From Smallanthus sonchifolius (Eukaryota > Streptophyta > Magnoliopsida > Asterales > Asteraceae): 64,000 bases of DNA. The DNA lies in assembly GCA_023525975.1 (NCBI GenBank), contig CM042032.1, positions 71,694,260 to 71,758,259 of the forward strand. Reading direction: 5' to 3'. Each line of letters begins with the position of its first letter. The first letter of the stretch is position 1. The notes beneath the pieces were generated by a model, which saw only the letters and a program-made list of their open reading frames with translations, ran no database searches and was not told where the DNA came from. Below, piece by piece: positions 43,150 through 55,079 of the stretch. The position numbers and the translations under genes are program-made.

Positions 43150-45541
43150 TGTTTGGGAATTGTGATTTTATTGAAAATTAGGGTATTACATGGGTATTTA
43201 TACATGTATGGATATTTATATAATCTATCATCTACTTTGTATATTTACAATATGATCTAATATTCTCTCGCAAGCTAAGGTCTGGGAGCGGCCTGTAGCT
43301 TGGAATGTAAAAATGTGAATCATTTAGTTGATAACGGTTTTGTGAAGATGTCTGCGATCTAATCTCCTATAGATATAAATTGCATGAAGTTTTCCTTGTG
43401 CGACTCGTTCTCTGACAACGTGTTAATCATATTCAATGTGTTTAGTTAGGGCATGAAATACAGGGTTAGCCGCAAGATAGATTGCACCAAGTTTGTCACA
43501 CCAGAGTGTGGGAGCGAATGATGTGTTTATCCCAAGTTCTTTCAATAAAGCATCTAACCAGGTATGTTTAGCAAATGTGTTATCCAGGGCATTATATTCT
43601 GACTATGTGGATGACTGAGAAACTATTTTTTGTATTTTTGCGGTTCAGGATATGAGATTAGAGGCCATGTAGATAGCAAATCCTCATGTGGACCAGCGGT
43701 CATCTGGCCCAGCCGGCATCTAATAACGTGTGAATGGGTGAGGGTCCATTCCAATGTACATCAGTGAAAGCCTGAAGATGGGAGCCAGAGTTGTGGCGAA
43801 TAAGTAGACCATGATCAATAATGCCCTTTAGGTATCGTAATATACGTTTGACTGCATAGCAGTGATTTTCTGACGGAGCATGCATGTACTGACAAACTTT
43901 GTTGACGGCCAAAGTAATATTTGGTTTAGATAAAGTGACATATTAAAGGGCTCCAATGATCTGGCAATACTTCATCGGGTCAGAAAAGAGGGGATTGTTC
44001 CCGAGAGATAAGACATGGGATGTGCTCATTACAGAGGAAACTGGTTTACAGTCAGACATATGCTCACTGAATGACTTCAGATGTGTATTTCTCCCGAGAG
44101 AGAAGAATATTTTGTCCTTGTGGAACAATTTCAATGCATAGAAAGTAGTCCATGTTGCCAAGATCCTTGATTGCAAAGTCTTTGCCAAGGTGATGTATAA
44201 CTTGATCGACTGATTTGGTATTGTTATCAGTGACAGTGATGTCATCAACATAAACAAGGGTGTAAGTAAGTGTGTTCCTAGACATGTAAGTGAACATAGA
44301 AGGGTCAGTTTTTGACCTAGTAAAGCCTTGTTTGTGAATAGCCTGGGATAGACGGTGAAATTATGCCCGTGGAGCTTGGCTGAGGCCGTATAAGAACTTG
44401 TGTAGTAAACATATATGGTTCGGGAGTTTGGGATCAACGAATCATTGTGGCCTTTTAAGGTAAATCGTCTTAGTGAGGTCACCATGCAGAAAGGCATTTT
44501 GCACATCTAGTTGAAATAATAGGCCATTGCTTTGTCACTGCAAGGGATAGGACCACCCTGATGGTGGTAGATTAGACAACATGACTAAATGTTTCATTGA
44601 AGTCAACCCTGTGATGTTGTCGAAAAAACTTTGCCACAAGACGAGCTTTATAGTGAGTAACTGCACCATTTGATCCTTATTTAACATGTAAACCCACTTG
44701 CAATCAATAACATTAGTTTAGGGAAAATAAGGAACCAAAGACCATGTCTCATTATGTGCAGGTGCTCTAAATTCATAGGTCATGGATTGATGCCACTCTG
44801 GATGTTGATATGCAACGGTAAAGGGTGAGGGCTCGGAGAGGGGTGGAGAGGACATTGTTATATGATTAGCCGAAGGACTGTAAGGAACACGAGGTTTGGG
44901 AAACTTTCCTAAATAAGAAGGACGAGTAGAGATTGTGGAGGAGGTGGTGGAGGTGAATGTGATGATTATGAATAAGGATGAGTGTTTGATAATGTGGGTG
45001 AAGGTGGTGTAGAGGGTTGTGATCCTTGAGTGTCGGAAGGTGGTGAGGGAAGCGAGGTAGGTTCATAGTAGGAGGGAAGAGGAAAGTGAGAGTCTAAGAG
45101 AGAAGTGTAAGGAGAGGGTAAGGAAGGTGTGGAAAGGGAGGCAATGGGATTGACAAAGGGAAAGTGATCCTCATTGAAGCGTACGTGGCATGCAATGTAA
45201 ATGCGATCAGATCGAGGATCAAGACGATGATAAACATGATGTGCAGGGCTGTAGCCAAGGAAGATACATGGTGTGGAGCAAAAAATCCATCTTGTGACGA
45301 TTGTATGGTCGCAGTTGGGGAAAACATTGATAGCCAAAGACACGAAGAAAAGACTAGTCAGGATACCTTTTGAACAAATGCTCAAAAGGTGAGATGTTGG
45401 AGGATGTGCTAGAAGGCATGTGGTTGATAAGGTCGACATCAATGTCAAAGGAAAAGTGTAAAAAATGCTGAGGAACAGATGCTTGAGCAAGAAGAGTGAG
45501 GCAAGTTTCAATAACATGGTGGAGGCAACGTTTGATAAAAT
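43150..45541 (-). pseudogene. Copia remnant: integrase end, RT, RNase H and 3' LTR
   Basis: Minus-strand order is integrase C-terminal half (VIETCLTLLAQASVPQHFLH, LINHMPSSTSSNISPFEHL), a Pro/Ser/His-rich spacer (44866-45066 region), RT in several frames with an intact LVYVDD near 44230 and NKVCQYMHAPSENHCYAVKR (about 43860), and decayed RNase H. A purine-rich tract at about 43263-43275 precedes an LTR (about 43150-43262, reading TATTAGATC). Gag, protease and the 5' LTR are missing. Confidence 0.75.
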
Positions 45542-46049
45542 TCTGATGATGTGACACTGATGGGAAAGACGGACATTTCCATGGTTTATGGGTGGTTGTA
45601 GATGGAATGAAAAAAGTCTGGTGATGTGACACTGATGTGGATGAGAGAAAGTGCAAGGGATGAGAGGGAAGACAGAGATGTCTTACTCCACCCTGAAAGT
45701 CACCATCCGTATATGTTCGATAATTTCCTCAGTCACCACCCACACGTCTCCGACCACTCACCGCCCACCCCCGGCCACCTCATAATCATCACTTATTATT
45801 ATAAATGCATCATTTTATATGATAAAAAATAATAAAGTGAAATATAAATATTACTACAATGATGATATGTTTATAATCTATCCTGGTGATGCCATTGACG
45901 AAAAAATTAATAAATATTCAAATTAAACACTCACGGTCAATGCATCGTAGAACGGTTGAAGGCTTGTGCTGAACGAATTTAAAGAATCAAGAAAAAGAAA
46001 AGTTTCACAAAAGTGGATAGAACATCCATGGTTGATATGAGGATCAATA
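45542..46049. other. Non-coding stretch with a small duplication
   Basis: GGTGATGTGACACTGATG at about 45620 repeats the phrase at about 45545 (GATGATGTGACACTGATG). Probable scrambled copia edge, then AT-rich sequence; no gene seen. Confidence 0.4.
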
Positions 46050-46517
46050 TAGTCCCAAATACAACCTATGAACTAAAACACTGATTTCCAGATCAGATCA
46101 GATCCACAAAATCAACTATAGAGTAGTTGGTTTGAAAATCTAAGAGTAGAAAATGAGAAATAAAGATAAGAACTCAAACAATAATCAGCAAACTTCCATT
46201 AATAAAGCCTAATTGACTGATTACATATGTAGATCCTGACTTACAAAAAAAACCCTAATTCTAAGCTAAAACACGCACAAAAGTGTGAATTACAATGAAA
46301 GCTCTAACCCTAAAATGAGAATTTGGGGACTATTTATAGACAACCCGTGAGTGTCGCCATGCACCAGGGCGACACTCTCTGAAGTGTCACCAAATAACTT
46401 AGGCAACACAGAGAGTGTCATCCAAGAGTGTCGTCGGGTTAATCTAAACTTATCAAAATTACATAATCAGTCCTTGAGCTTTTCAGTCGGTATACAACGG
46501 TCTAAATAAACCCAACA
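46050..46517 (-). repeat. 3' LTR (part) of a SIRE/Maximus-like copia element
   Basis: In element orientation the purine tract TCTCGGGGGAGAG (46518-46530) is followed by TGTTGGGTTTATT. A TATA box TATAAATA (46331-46338) and GTGTCGCC/GTGTCATC words lie inside. The outer end is not resolved; 46050 is a minimum extent. Confidence 0.6.
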
Positions 46518-46549
46518 CTCTCCCCCGAGACTGTTGCACACCGTCTACA

Positions 46550-49090
46550 TTACTTATTCGATGACTTCTCTTGATCAACTGCACCTATTGCCTCCTTTCG
46601 CATGGACAAGGCGTGTGCTACTACTCTTGCAAATAGTAGAACTTCTTTTTTAGTTGCATTGCCAGTGCCATGATTAATTCCATATGAAGAATACTGAGTT
46701 TGAAGATCAAAAGTTGAAAACATAAACATATCGATCGGATCCAGCATGCGCAGGTCAGGTTGATCAGATGTGCAGATAACAGCTTCACTGGTTTGGTTAT
46801 TATAATGTCATTTGATGAAGTTGGTGAGCAATACCGGAAGCTGAAGAGGGATTTTAACCTTGAGAACAACATCGACATGTTTAACAAAGATGGTAACCTT
46901 GCCTTTGTCGGTCCTAGGGCCAATGATCTTCTTGGATCTTTTACGGATAGTCTTTGCAGGCTTAAAAGTGGAGAACCCCTCATTTCACTCACGGAGAATA
47001 AGACTTTCTGCAAAGTTAGCAACGCCGATATTGTGGGGATTGATAATGTCGAGCTTACTAAGAGTTCGAATATCCCACCGAGGAAGACTTTGGAGAGCGT
47101 GAATATATCTGAAGCATTGAATGTCTCCACTCCTTCGTTTGACGATGAACATATCTTTAACCGAATCATACATCCAGCTAATGATTTTACTAGTGTTCTC
47201 GGTTTTCTTAGGCTTGATCTTTTGGATGAGAGGATCATGGATAGGATGATGAGGCTTGAACCACTTGCTTCTATCGAGAGAAAAGTCAGTTTCCACCTTT
47301 TGTCCGTCCACAGTTTCATATTCTATCTTCTCGTCGGTTCTGTCTTTTTCAAACTCAGGAAGAGATTCCCCTAAGTCAGCTTCTGATAAAGATTCATCAT
47401 CATCAGACTCAGTCCATTCAACATCGGAGTTGTCTCTCCCGCTTTCATTTCCACCATTACCACCAAATTTTTCACCAGCACCACTATCATTATTGCTAGC
47501 ATCACCACTGTTATCACCTTCACTATCTCCAGTCTTACCTTCTCCTCCTGCATCATCACTATTACCACCTTCATCATCACCGTTACCACCTTCATCATCA
47601 CCTACATCTTCATCGTCATCACTATCACCACTGTCATCAACTTCTTCCTCAACATTTATTGGTTTCTACACTTTTTCTTCTTCTTCCTCTATCTTATCAT
47701 TAAAGATTCCAACCAACACATCCTCCCATTTCTCAAGTCCCTGGCAGCTAAAATTTTCCAGATTCTAACTAGGGCTCGGTTTTGATCATTAATAGTGTTG
47801 TAGGAGTTAATACTTTCCCTTTTTAGCTTATTTATCATCTTTTCTTGATCATGAATAAGGAACTTCATCTTTGCCAATTCGTCCTCTTTGTCTTGAAAGG
47901 CCTTTACTTGGTTTTGCAGCCATAGGATAGCTTCCTCTACATCCACTTTCTTATCATCCTTCCTCTTTGTTTTTGACAAAACGTCATGGACTGATTCTGT
48001 TAGGATAAGTCAAATAGTCTTTTTCTTTTAGGTTGCTCCATCGACTAGGACGGTGGAAGAGACCGTTTACTAGCTTCTAGAGTTTCACGAGCTAAGGCAT
48101 ATTCCTCAGCTTCCTCAGTGGTTACTTGGACTGTTTCTGGGGTAGGGAACCTCCCCTTCTTATTTCAGCTTCTCTTCTTCCCGCCTCCTTGGCGCTTTGC
48201 ATAAAGCCACCAGTAAGTTTGGCTCCAATGCTCTTTCTTTCTTTTCTCTGTTCCTCTTTTTGTTCAGGGGTTAACTTGGCTTTACCCCTGTTTAGTCTAT
48301 CGACATCATGTTTGCTTTTTCTTTCTCTCTCTCCAACTTCTTTTTCTTTCTCAACCTCTTTCTTCTTCAACTCCTCTTTCTTTCTTCTCTAAATCACTTT
48401 ATTTACTAAGTCAAATCTTTTTGCGGTATACATCTTTTCAAACAGCGGAGTAACTTTTCCAGAAAAGCCGGCATGCCCTCTATCACAATCAGTATATATT
48501 TTGTTGTTCATTCTGGTGAAAATCAGCAAATCTCCAACCTTTGGTAGATTTGGAAGCTCCTCATTGATCATCATTTGAACAAATCACGGGTACATCAACC
48601 ACCTGTTGGATTGAGCATTTCCACACATGTGGCTAAAGATGATGTGGGAAATATTGATGCTTTGATTAATGCATATCCTTAGCATTGCATTCGCCCATTC
48701 ATATTTGATGGCATCATATCCACCTTTTCTGTGTGATAGACAGACTGAAAACATATGAATTAAGAACCTCCATTCCCTCGATAGAAAACTCTTCTTCAAT
48801 TCATTCTTTCTCATATCTCCCTCATACCCAATCATTATAAAACCCTCTTCGACAACACTGTCAACCACCTTGTAACAATCACCCAGTTCGTCACCTAATA
48901 TTAGAACCTTGCGCACTGTATATTCAGAGACACGGATAACCCTTCCTCCGGCAGTTGCTTTGATGTGAATAGGTTTGACGTTGACTCTTTCAGCTGATCC
49001 TGAATTTGTTGCTTCATAATTGGTATGTCATGTGTTATAGCATAGTGAATCCTTGAACGATTGATCCAACAAACAATGTCACGGTAGCCT
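46550..49090 (-). pseudogene. ORF downstream of pol in a SIRE-like copia element
   Basis: Read from 49090 leftward: HIKATAGGRVIRVSEYTVRK, then 48584-48916 (RKVLILGDELGDCYKVVD, LSREWRFLIHMFSVCLSHRK), NRWLMYP, 48389-48574 (EELPNLPKVGDLLIF, TPLFEKMY), a Lys/Glu-rich stretch (48122-48370), a coiled coil (47689-47979; LQNQVKAFQDKEDELAK), a Gly/Asn/Asp-rich acidic tract (about 47380-47640), then 46985-47311 and 46550-46747 to a stop 33 bp from the LTR PPT. Frameshifts and stops separate these parts. From memory, Asteraceae copia polyproteins carry a related WRFLIH...LSPK...FLMYPRFIQ ORF after ADLLTKAFD of RNase H, the position of env-like genes in SIRE elements. I see no signal peptide or membrane anchor. 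Function unknown. Confidence 0.6.
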
Positions 49091-49199
49091 CAGGTTTCTT
49101 CGTCAAGATATGCTACCACATTGTCTTGGGTCAAATATAAGATTCTCCATCTGCACAAGACACGTCACTCATTAGACACAATTTACAGAAATGAAAATT

Positions 49200-49520
49200 A
49201 CAAAGATTAAGTTTTAATAAAGTGTCGCCAATTAGTGTCGCCGAGAATGGTCAGACGACAATCAAGAAGTGATAATTGCAGAGTGTCATTTAACAAGAAG
49301 TGTCATTTAGACACACTATCACCGGACAACTAAGTGTCACTGGACATGTGTCATGGGTCTGAGTGCCGGCGACACTGATTAGTGTCACTAGCCCGACAGT
49401 CGTTAGACATACTAAGTGTCACTGGAAAGTGTCTTTGACCGGTTTGAACTTGCGTTCATTGGAGTGTCGTTCCGAGTGTCGTCTCAACGAGTGTCGTTCA
49501 TAGAGTGTCATCCAGGGCGA
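49200..49520. repeat. Dense cluster of GTGTCGCC / AGTGTCAT-type motifs
   Basis: AGTGTCRYY-type words occur about 18 times in 320 bp with irregular spacing, accompanied by inverse forms (GGCGACACT). The same word family recurs at 46345-46440 in the LTR and at 49810-49900. Spacing is not periodic, so this is not a simple tandem array. Confidence 0.7.
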
Positions 49521-51379
49521 GTGTCATCAGACGAACCCGCAGTAAAAAGCTAACCGTTTTTACTCAAATATCACTCAAGATGCGTTGTTTGTTCTCCAAA
49601 AGCTATACAAACCAAACATATAGCATATTAGTACCTTTTTGTGGAAAAAAAGGTGGTCAAAACGACTTCAAATGCACCGAAATAGAGTAATTCGAGATAA
49701 TAGGCAGTAAGCTAGGGTTTTGTGTGTTTTTACAACAGTGAAAACTTGGAGGAGAAGAAAGTGTAAAAAGAATTCAAAATTTTGAATATATAGGCAAAAA
49801 TAGCATCTTCGGCGACATTTGACGGAGTGTCGCCAAGGGTTAGTGGCAACACACCATTGTCTATCACCAAGGGTACAGGCGACACTCTTGAGCGTCGCTA
49901 ACTCAGCCAAAAAGTCAATACAATATAAAAACTGAAATTTGTCACCTCCTACATACAAATCGTCCAACATAAAAGGAAACGATGAAGGATAAATCACCTA
50001 AAATACCTATATAAACACAAGGAAACTATTTTTTGTGAGAGTTTTTCAACATGAAGCAAGACCAGAATAACTTGTTTATAGCAAAACTTTTAGATAAAAC
50101 ATGTGTCACCTGTACTGAGATCATACTGGCTTGCAAAGTTAGTCAACACTTTAATTTTCATCTGGATAGTTACAACTCAACGATGATTGCCGGTATATTT
50201 ATCCTCTTAAGCTCATGCACCCTTGATTTCAATTGAGATACTTGTGATGATTATCATGTTTTGGTATATTTTAATGAACTTATTGGATCCTACACTCAGT
50301 TAGGTAAAACCTAGCAATCCTCATGGTCTATTGAGTGCCAGTGATGAGAGATTTAGGTATTTGTTCACACATAATCAGAGAAGATGATCACGATAAGAGA
50401 CTTAATATATATCTATTAGAGCATAACTAGCATGGTCTTTGTGAGCTGATCAGCAAATCTTTAAAGCTTTTGATCAGGAACACAACACATCGGACTTACG
50501 TGCCCTGATTTATGAAATTGACTAGACTTGCAAGCACAACAGACTTACATGCAGTCACTTAACCTAAAACAAAAAAATTATTTACTAATATTATGTACGT
50601 ACAAAGGCATATCTTTTTGGTGTATGTCATAGCATATCTTTTGGATTTATTCTTATTGCACGTCATTGTGTGTCTTTTTGCTCAAGATACTGCTTTGCAG
50701 ATCATATTTGCACGCATTGGTGTCTTTTATTCTTCATGGTATTAGATAGTATGTATAGGACTGGAAAATAATCAATTCGCAACCCCTTTATGAAAGGTTT
50801 TAGTTTGTGCAGACCTTGACTGAGATGGGAAACCACTTATCATTGATCGTTATGTTCTATCACAGAGTAACCTGTTTACTTTGGTTGAAATGCTGAGCCT
50901 AGTGACATATCATTAATTGTAGCTGCATTCTCCTTCAGATCTTATTCATGTGATAACACAAACAAGTCAGTTTATATCATTTCTCAAAAGTTCAGATAGC
51001 ACAAAGATACTATTTTATTTCAACCATAACGCTTTTTGGAAGATTTTCTTTTTCAAGACAACTTGGACTATGTACAAACCGCTTTTCTTTTTCAAATAAC
51101 TATATCTCCCCCCAAAATTTTATTTATAAGCCATATCATAGTGAACAAAAAATTTTGTAGGACAGTTGAAGACTCAAGATACTTAAAAATGAAAATTTTA
51201 AAGAAGATAAAAGAAACAACTATGAAGACAGATAAGTATGTGGAGGGTCTGAAAATATTTTTAAGTTTTTGAAAGAAATAAATAAAAGATGAATGTAAGC
51301 AAAAACAGATAAGATCAGATATGCACAAATATACAAAGTAGAAACAAGATAGGGAGAGAGGCGTCAATTAAAGGATATC
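49521..51379. other. Spacer between downstream ORF and pol remnant
   Basis: AT-rich with no domain-bearing frame. Several direct short repeats (GCATATCTTTTTGGTGTATG, CGTCATTGTGTGTCTTTTTG) occur at 50600-50730. It probably belongs to the SIRE-like element. Confidence 0.35.
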
Positions 51380-53009
51380 AAACCCAAAAGCTCGACCAAC
51401 AACATAAATTTTGACTTATCAAAGGCCTTAGTGAAAATATCTGCCTTTGGAGTGAACATGCATTTGTCTATGTAATTGTTCTTTCGAACAACATGTCTTC
51501 TTTAATCTTTGATGGTCGAAATCTTTTGGTCTTTGAACAGTATCATTCTCAATTGTAATGATAAGATGATCCTCATCATTAGTTGCTTTATGAACCTTGA
51601 AGGGAAACTATTTGGACATATCAACAATCTCCTCTTCACAACTTTCATAGTTTGATCTAGAAGTGTTTGAATCATTTTGCGACTGGATCTTCTGAAACTT
51701 GAGATCTTCTTCCTTCAGTTGTGTCTGGGTCATATGATGTAGATGTTTCTGAATCATCTTGATTGTCTAAGCTGCATGGAGTACTTACAGGAGTATACAG
51801 AGGAATTTCTTCCGTTATATGTTTCTCCAAAAAATTATTTACAACATTTTTCAAAGAAACATCACATTCATTCAAGCAAACATCAAATACATCATTCTTC
51901 CCAGAGTTAAGAGTATTAGAGTTATTACATACCGAATTAAAATTGTTCAAAATATTCGAATTATTCAAACCAGCAAAACCAAATCCTAAACCGGCAGTTT
52001 TCACAAAACCATCTTTATCCACTATGTCTGAACTTAAACCTGCAATGTTACTGTTATATTTCTCATCTTCAACAAAATGATTCATCAAATTATTAGTAGG
52101 ATGAGGCTCATGAGTTGTCATATAAAACCAGATGTATGTGGGGAAACACCTTAGTTTTAAAACCAATTCTATCTTTTACAAAACCGGGTCTTTCTTTATC
52201 AAGCATTCCCTAAAAAGTTGTATGACTTAAGTTCTATTTATCCAATTTAATTTGAAGTTTAATAGTTTCACTACGGGATTCACCTAGTTTTTCAGTAAGA
52301 TCGTTAACTAGAAAATCTTTTCTGTAAACGAACTCATTTAACGTTTGAACTTCCCTTAACAAGGAATCCACATGTTGCTTAAATGCTACCTCATTCTTCT
52401 TCATCTCATTATTGATAGTTTTAACCGTATCACGTTCACGAACGAGACATTCGTTGATTCCACGTTATTTTAAAACTTTGTTAATGCAATTGTCAGTGTA
52501 GAGATCATTAAATACCTTGGCAGGAACATTAGGATTTTCTGCCATGAGGACTTCTAGAACCATTTCCTTTCTGTTTACTGTTATCTCTTCAATGTTATGT
52601 TTCTTCTCATCAGCAGTGACAGGAATAGAGCCGTGGATGTTTTCCAATTCAGGAGCCTTTAGCTTTTCATCATTCTTCCTTATCCTAGAGCAGGTGTCAT
52701 CAAATCTCTTCTCAATAACATCATTGGCCGTTATAGCATGATTCACTTCTTCCATAATTTCTTCAATCTCTCCACTCCAGTCAAACTCTTTAACTACCCA
52801 AGCAGTGGTGGCATCCTGTTAGGCCGGCTTAGTGCCTTATCCCTTCTCAGTAATAGCCACAATTTTGTACGTAGTGGCGGGAACATTGTTTGTGATTGGC
52901 GAAAGACATTCTCTTTTGAAATAACCCTGTTGTTTGCAGTTAAAGCACCTCAGTTTAGACTTATTAGATCATATTCTCTGTCCACCTAGTCTATGCTTCC
53001 CGGTTGTTT
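51380..53009 (-). pseudogene. SIRE-like copia: RNase H end joined to gag, most of pol deleted
   Basis: The leftmost part (about 51380-51460) reads ADIFTKAFDKSKFYV across a frameshift, the end of copia pol. 51672-52166 and 52465-52755 are Asn/Ser/Glu-rich gag-region and coiled-coil frames. Near 52915-52965 the minus strand gives a zinc knuckle CFNCKQQGYFKREC, with His replaced by Tyr. Protease, integrase and RT are missing between them. The gag N-terminal part continues beyond a Tat LTR at 53607-53731. Confidence 0.65.
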
Positions 53010-53606
53010 TGGGTAAAAATTATTAAGGCTAACAATGTAACCAAACTTAGTAAGTGAGGTAGTGTGCTTTGATCAAGATATAAAGTAACCAACGTAAAAA
53101 TGAAGCTTGACACGATGATGTACGAGGAAAGCCCTTAATCCCTAAGGATTGCCGACATAAAACCTCGGGAAGTGACTGAAAGTCACTTGCCTCCTAGTTT
53201 TATATAAATCAATGAAAAAGAATACAAGTTTGAGTAGTAATCAATCGAATTCTAGGTGTTACAGAGCTTGTTTGCGAGTATTGAATAATGCTAAGTGAAT
53301 TGTGTCCTCTATGTCGATCTTGCTGCTGTTTATATACAAAGATATGCCTAACTAACTACCAAAAATCTCGGTCATACTAGGTCTTCACATATGACCGTTA
53401 TAGAGCTTCTCCGAAAGTTTCACACGTTATCTTTGACCTTTTGACCGATTTTTTAGGAACGAGTAGTCACACACGTTTTACCTGCAAGCAATAAACAAAA
53501 ACAGAGGACAAGTTACAGTTAGTAGTATTAATATTCAGGATACCGAGTTTACCAGGATCTTGGATTCCGGATTATGCCACACTGAGGATCCTGCATATCC
53601 ATAACA
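53010..53606 (-). repeat. Tat-type LTR copy 1, splitting a copia gag
   Basis: A 597 bp LTR starting TGTTATGG and ending TTACCCA on the minus strand, homologous to 57791-58393. It carries the shared phrase AAGCCCTTAATCCCTAAGGA and CTCGGGAAGTGACT. Neither PPT nor PBS is next to it, so it is a solo LTR. Copia gag codons lie on both sides. Confidence 0.72.
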
Positions 53607-53731
53607 CCAGTCTTTTCCATAAACCTTCTAGCCCGAAGAGTAAGCATTGCCATTTACCATTCTAGATCCATTTCCTCCATGTCATCTGTATCAACATGTT
53701 GCAAGTCTTCGAGGGAATAAGCTAGTTGTTT
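53607..53731 (-). pseudogene. Copia gag fragment trapped between two Tat LTRs
   Basis: The minus strand reads SLEDLQHVDTDDMEEMDLEW, a TAA at an expected Gln, then MAMLTLRARRFMEKTG, the block before the gag zinc knuckle in Asteraceae copia elements. It continues at 53009 after the solo LTR. Confidence 0.72.
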
Positions 53732-54293
53732 TGACCAAAAATTAACAAGTATAATTCTGTAATCAAATTAGTAAGTGAGGTAGTGTGCTTGTATATTTCA
53801 TATGACAAATGTAAGATTGAAAGCGATAAAATGACACGGGTGATTACGAGGAACGCCCTTGATCCTTGAAGATCTCCTGCATAAAACCTCGGGATGTGAC
53901 TAATCGTCGACCTGCCTCTTGTTCTTATGATTAAACGAAATAAAGATTACAGATGTGGAGCAAGAGATCATAGCTAAGTTATTACAGAGAGTATTCGAGA
54001 GTGAGTTGTGTGTTCTATTACAATCATCATGCTCAATTAAATAAGAAAACAAGCTAACTAATTCGCCGATTATCTTGGGAAGAACTCGGTTTTCACTTGT
54101 GACCGTTAGAAGAGCTTTAACGCACGTTTCTCTGGTCAATCTCCGACTTCTAAGGGTGGACTAAGTCACTTGTTGAATGCCTACGAAAATAAGTCAAAGA
54201 CAAAGAGAAAACAGTTGATTAGTACCGTAAATATTCAGGATACTGAACTTACTTGAGATCCGGGATCCTGAGTCTTAAAATTGACCCGTAACT
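53732..54293 (-). repeat. Tat-type LTR copy 2 (3' LTR)
   Basis: About 562 bp, homologous to copies 1 and 3 (shared TTAGTAAGTGAGGTAGTGTG and CCTCGGGATGTGACTAA). On its right, in element orientation, the tract TTAAGGACAAT stands where the PPT is expected. It is followed on the plus strand by an antisense ORF remnant, as in copy 3. Confidence 0.68.
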
Positions 54294-54529
54294 ATTGTCC
54301 TTAATTTTGACAGCTAGAGATTCCTTATAGATAACTGTAAAAATTTCAAACACGATATGAACGTGATAAGACGTGAGCCGTTGTGGTGCGAGGATTTAGG
54401 TTATTAAACGTCGTCGTTTCCTTAGGTTATAATTACCCCTTTTACTTGTCTCTCTTCATTCTTATCCGCTATTCTCACTTCATCCCTGCAAAGAGTTTCT
54501 CTGAGGTAAGGTTTTCTGCAAATTTTTTT

Positions 54530-54990
54530 ACCTCTTTTCCTTTACATTCCGTAATTATAGGTAAGAAAACCACTCGATCTCATACTTCGACCGTCGGAAA
54601 TCCCGTGAAAGATTTCATAAATCAAGGGCTCCTTGAGCATCCTGAACGGGAATCTTGTACCTTTACCGACTCAGACATTGAGCTTCTGAAAGCAAACTCT
54701 GTGTTCCCTAAAAATACCGTTTTAGAGCTCTTGACCCTAGGGTTTAGTCTGATTTTGTGTCAAAAACTTGGGTATGTTTCCCTGCATTTCCATTTAGTAT
54801 TGGTTTATCTTACCCGTTTCCACCCTTGATCTCTAAGTTCTTCGAGCTCACTGGTCTTAGCTACTCCAGACCATGCCGATGGTTTGGATGACTCTGAACA
54901 CTTTGGAGGATCTTACTCAAACCCACGCTATTGACTTTAATGTTTCCGAGTTAGCTAGTGTTTACAATCTTTTGGTTATTTCCTGTGTAT
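54530..54990 (+). pseudogene. Antisense gypsy-type transposase-domain ORF, copy 2 (truncated)
   Basis: GKKTTRSHTSTV, then VKDFINQGLLEHPERESCTF, TDSDIELLKANSVFPKNT, a frameshift, FFELTGLSYSR and MVWMTLNTLEDLTQTHAIDF align along their length with the ORF at 58637. The start codon reads ATA (GGTAAGAAAACC context). It stops aligning at about 54990, where chromovirus debris begins. Divergence from copy 3 is considerable, so the two come from separate elements. Confidence 0.68.
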
Positions 54991-55079
54991 TGTTGACAAG
55001 CAAATCATCCACTTAGTTATGTCCTAGGATCTTTAGGGATGTCCCTATTCCGGAGTAAGTCTTGGTCAGCATGCAAATG

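Noticed and set aside
47256..47768. Plus-strand Ser/Pro-rich open frame of 170 codons
   Set aside because: It is the complement of the Gly/Asn/Asp-rich acidic tract of the minus-strand ORF, which carries the recognisable blocks on either side.
51036..51272. Lys-rich 78-residue plus-strand ORF
   Set aside because: AT-rich spacer sequence, no conserved pattern, and the overlapping minus frame is equally open.
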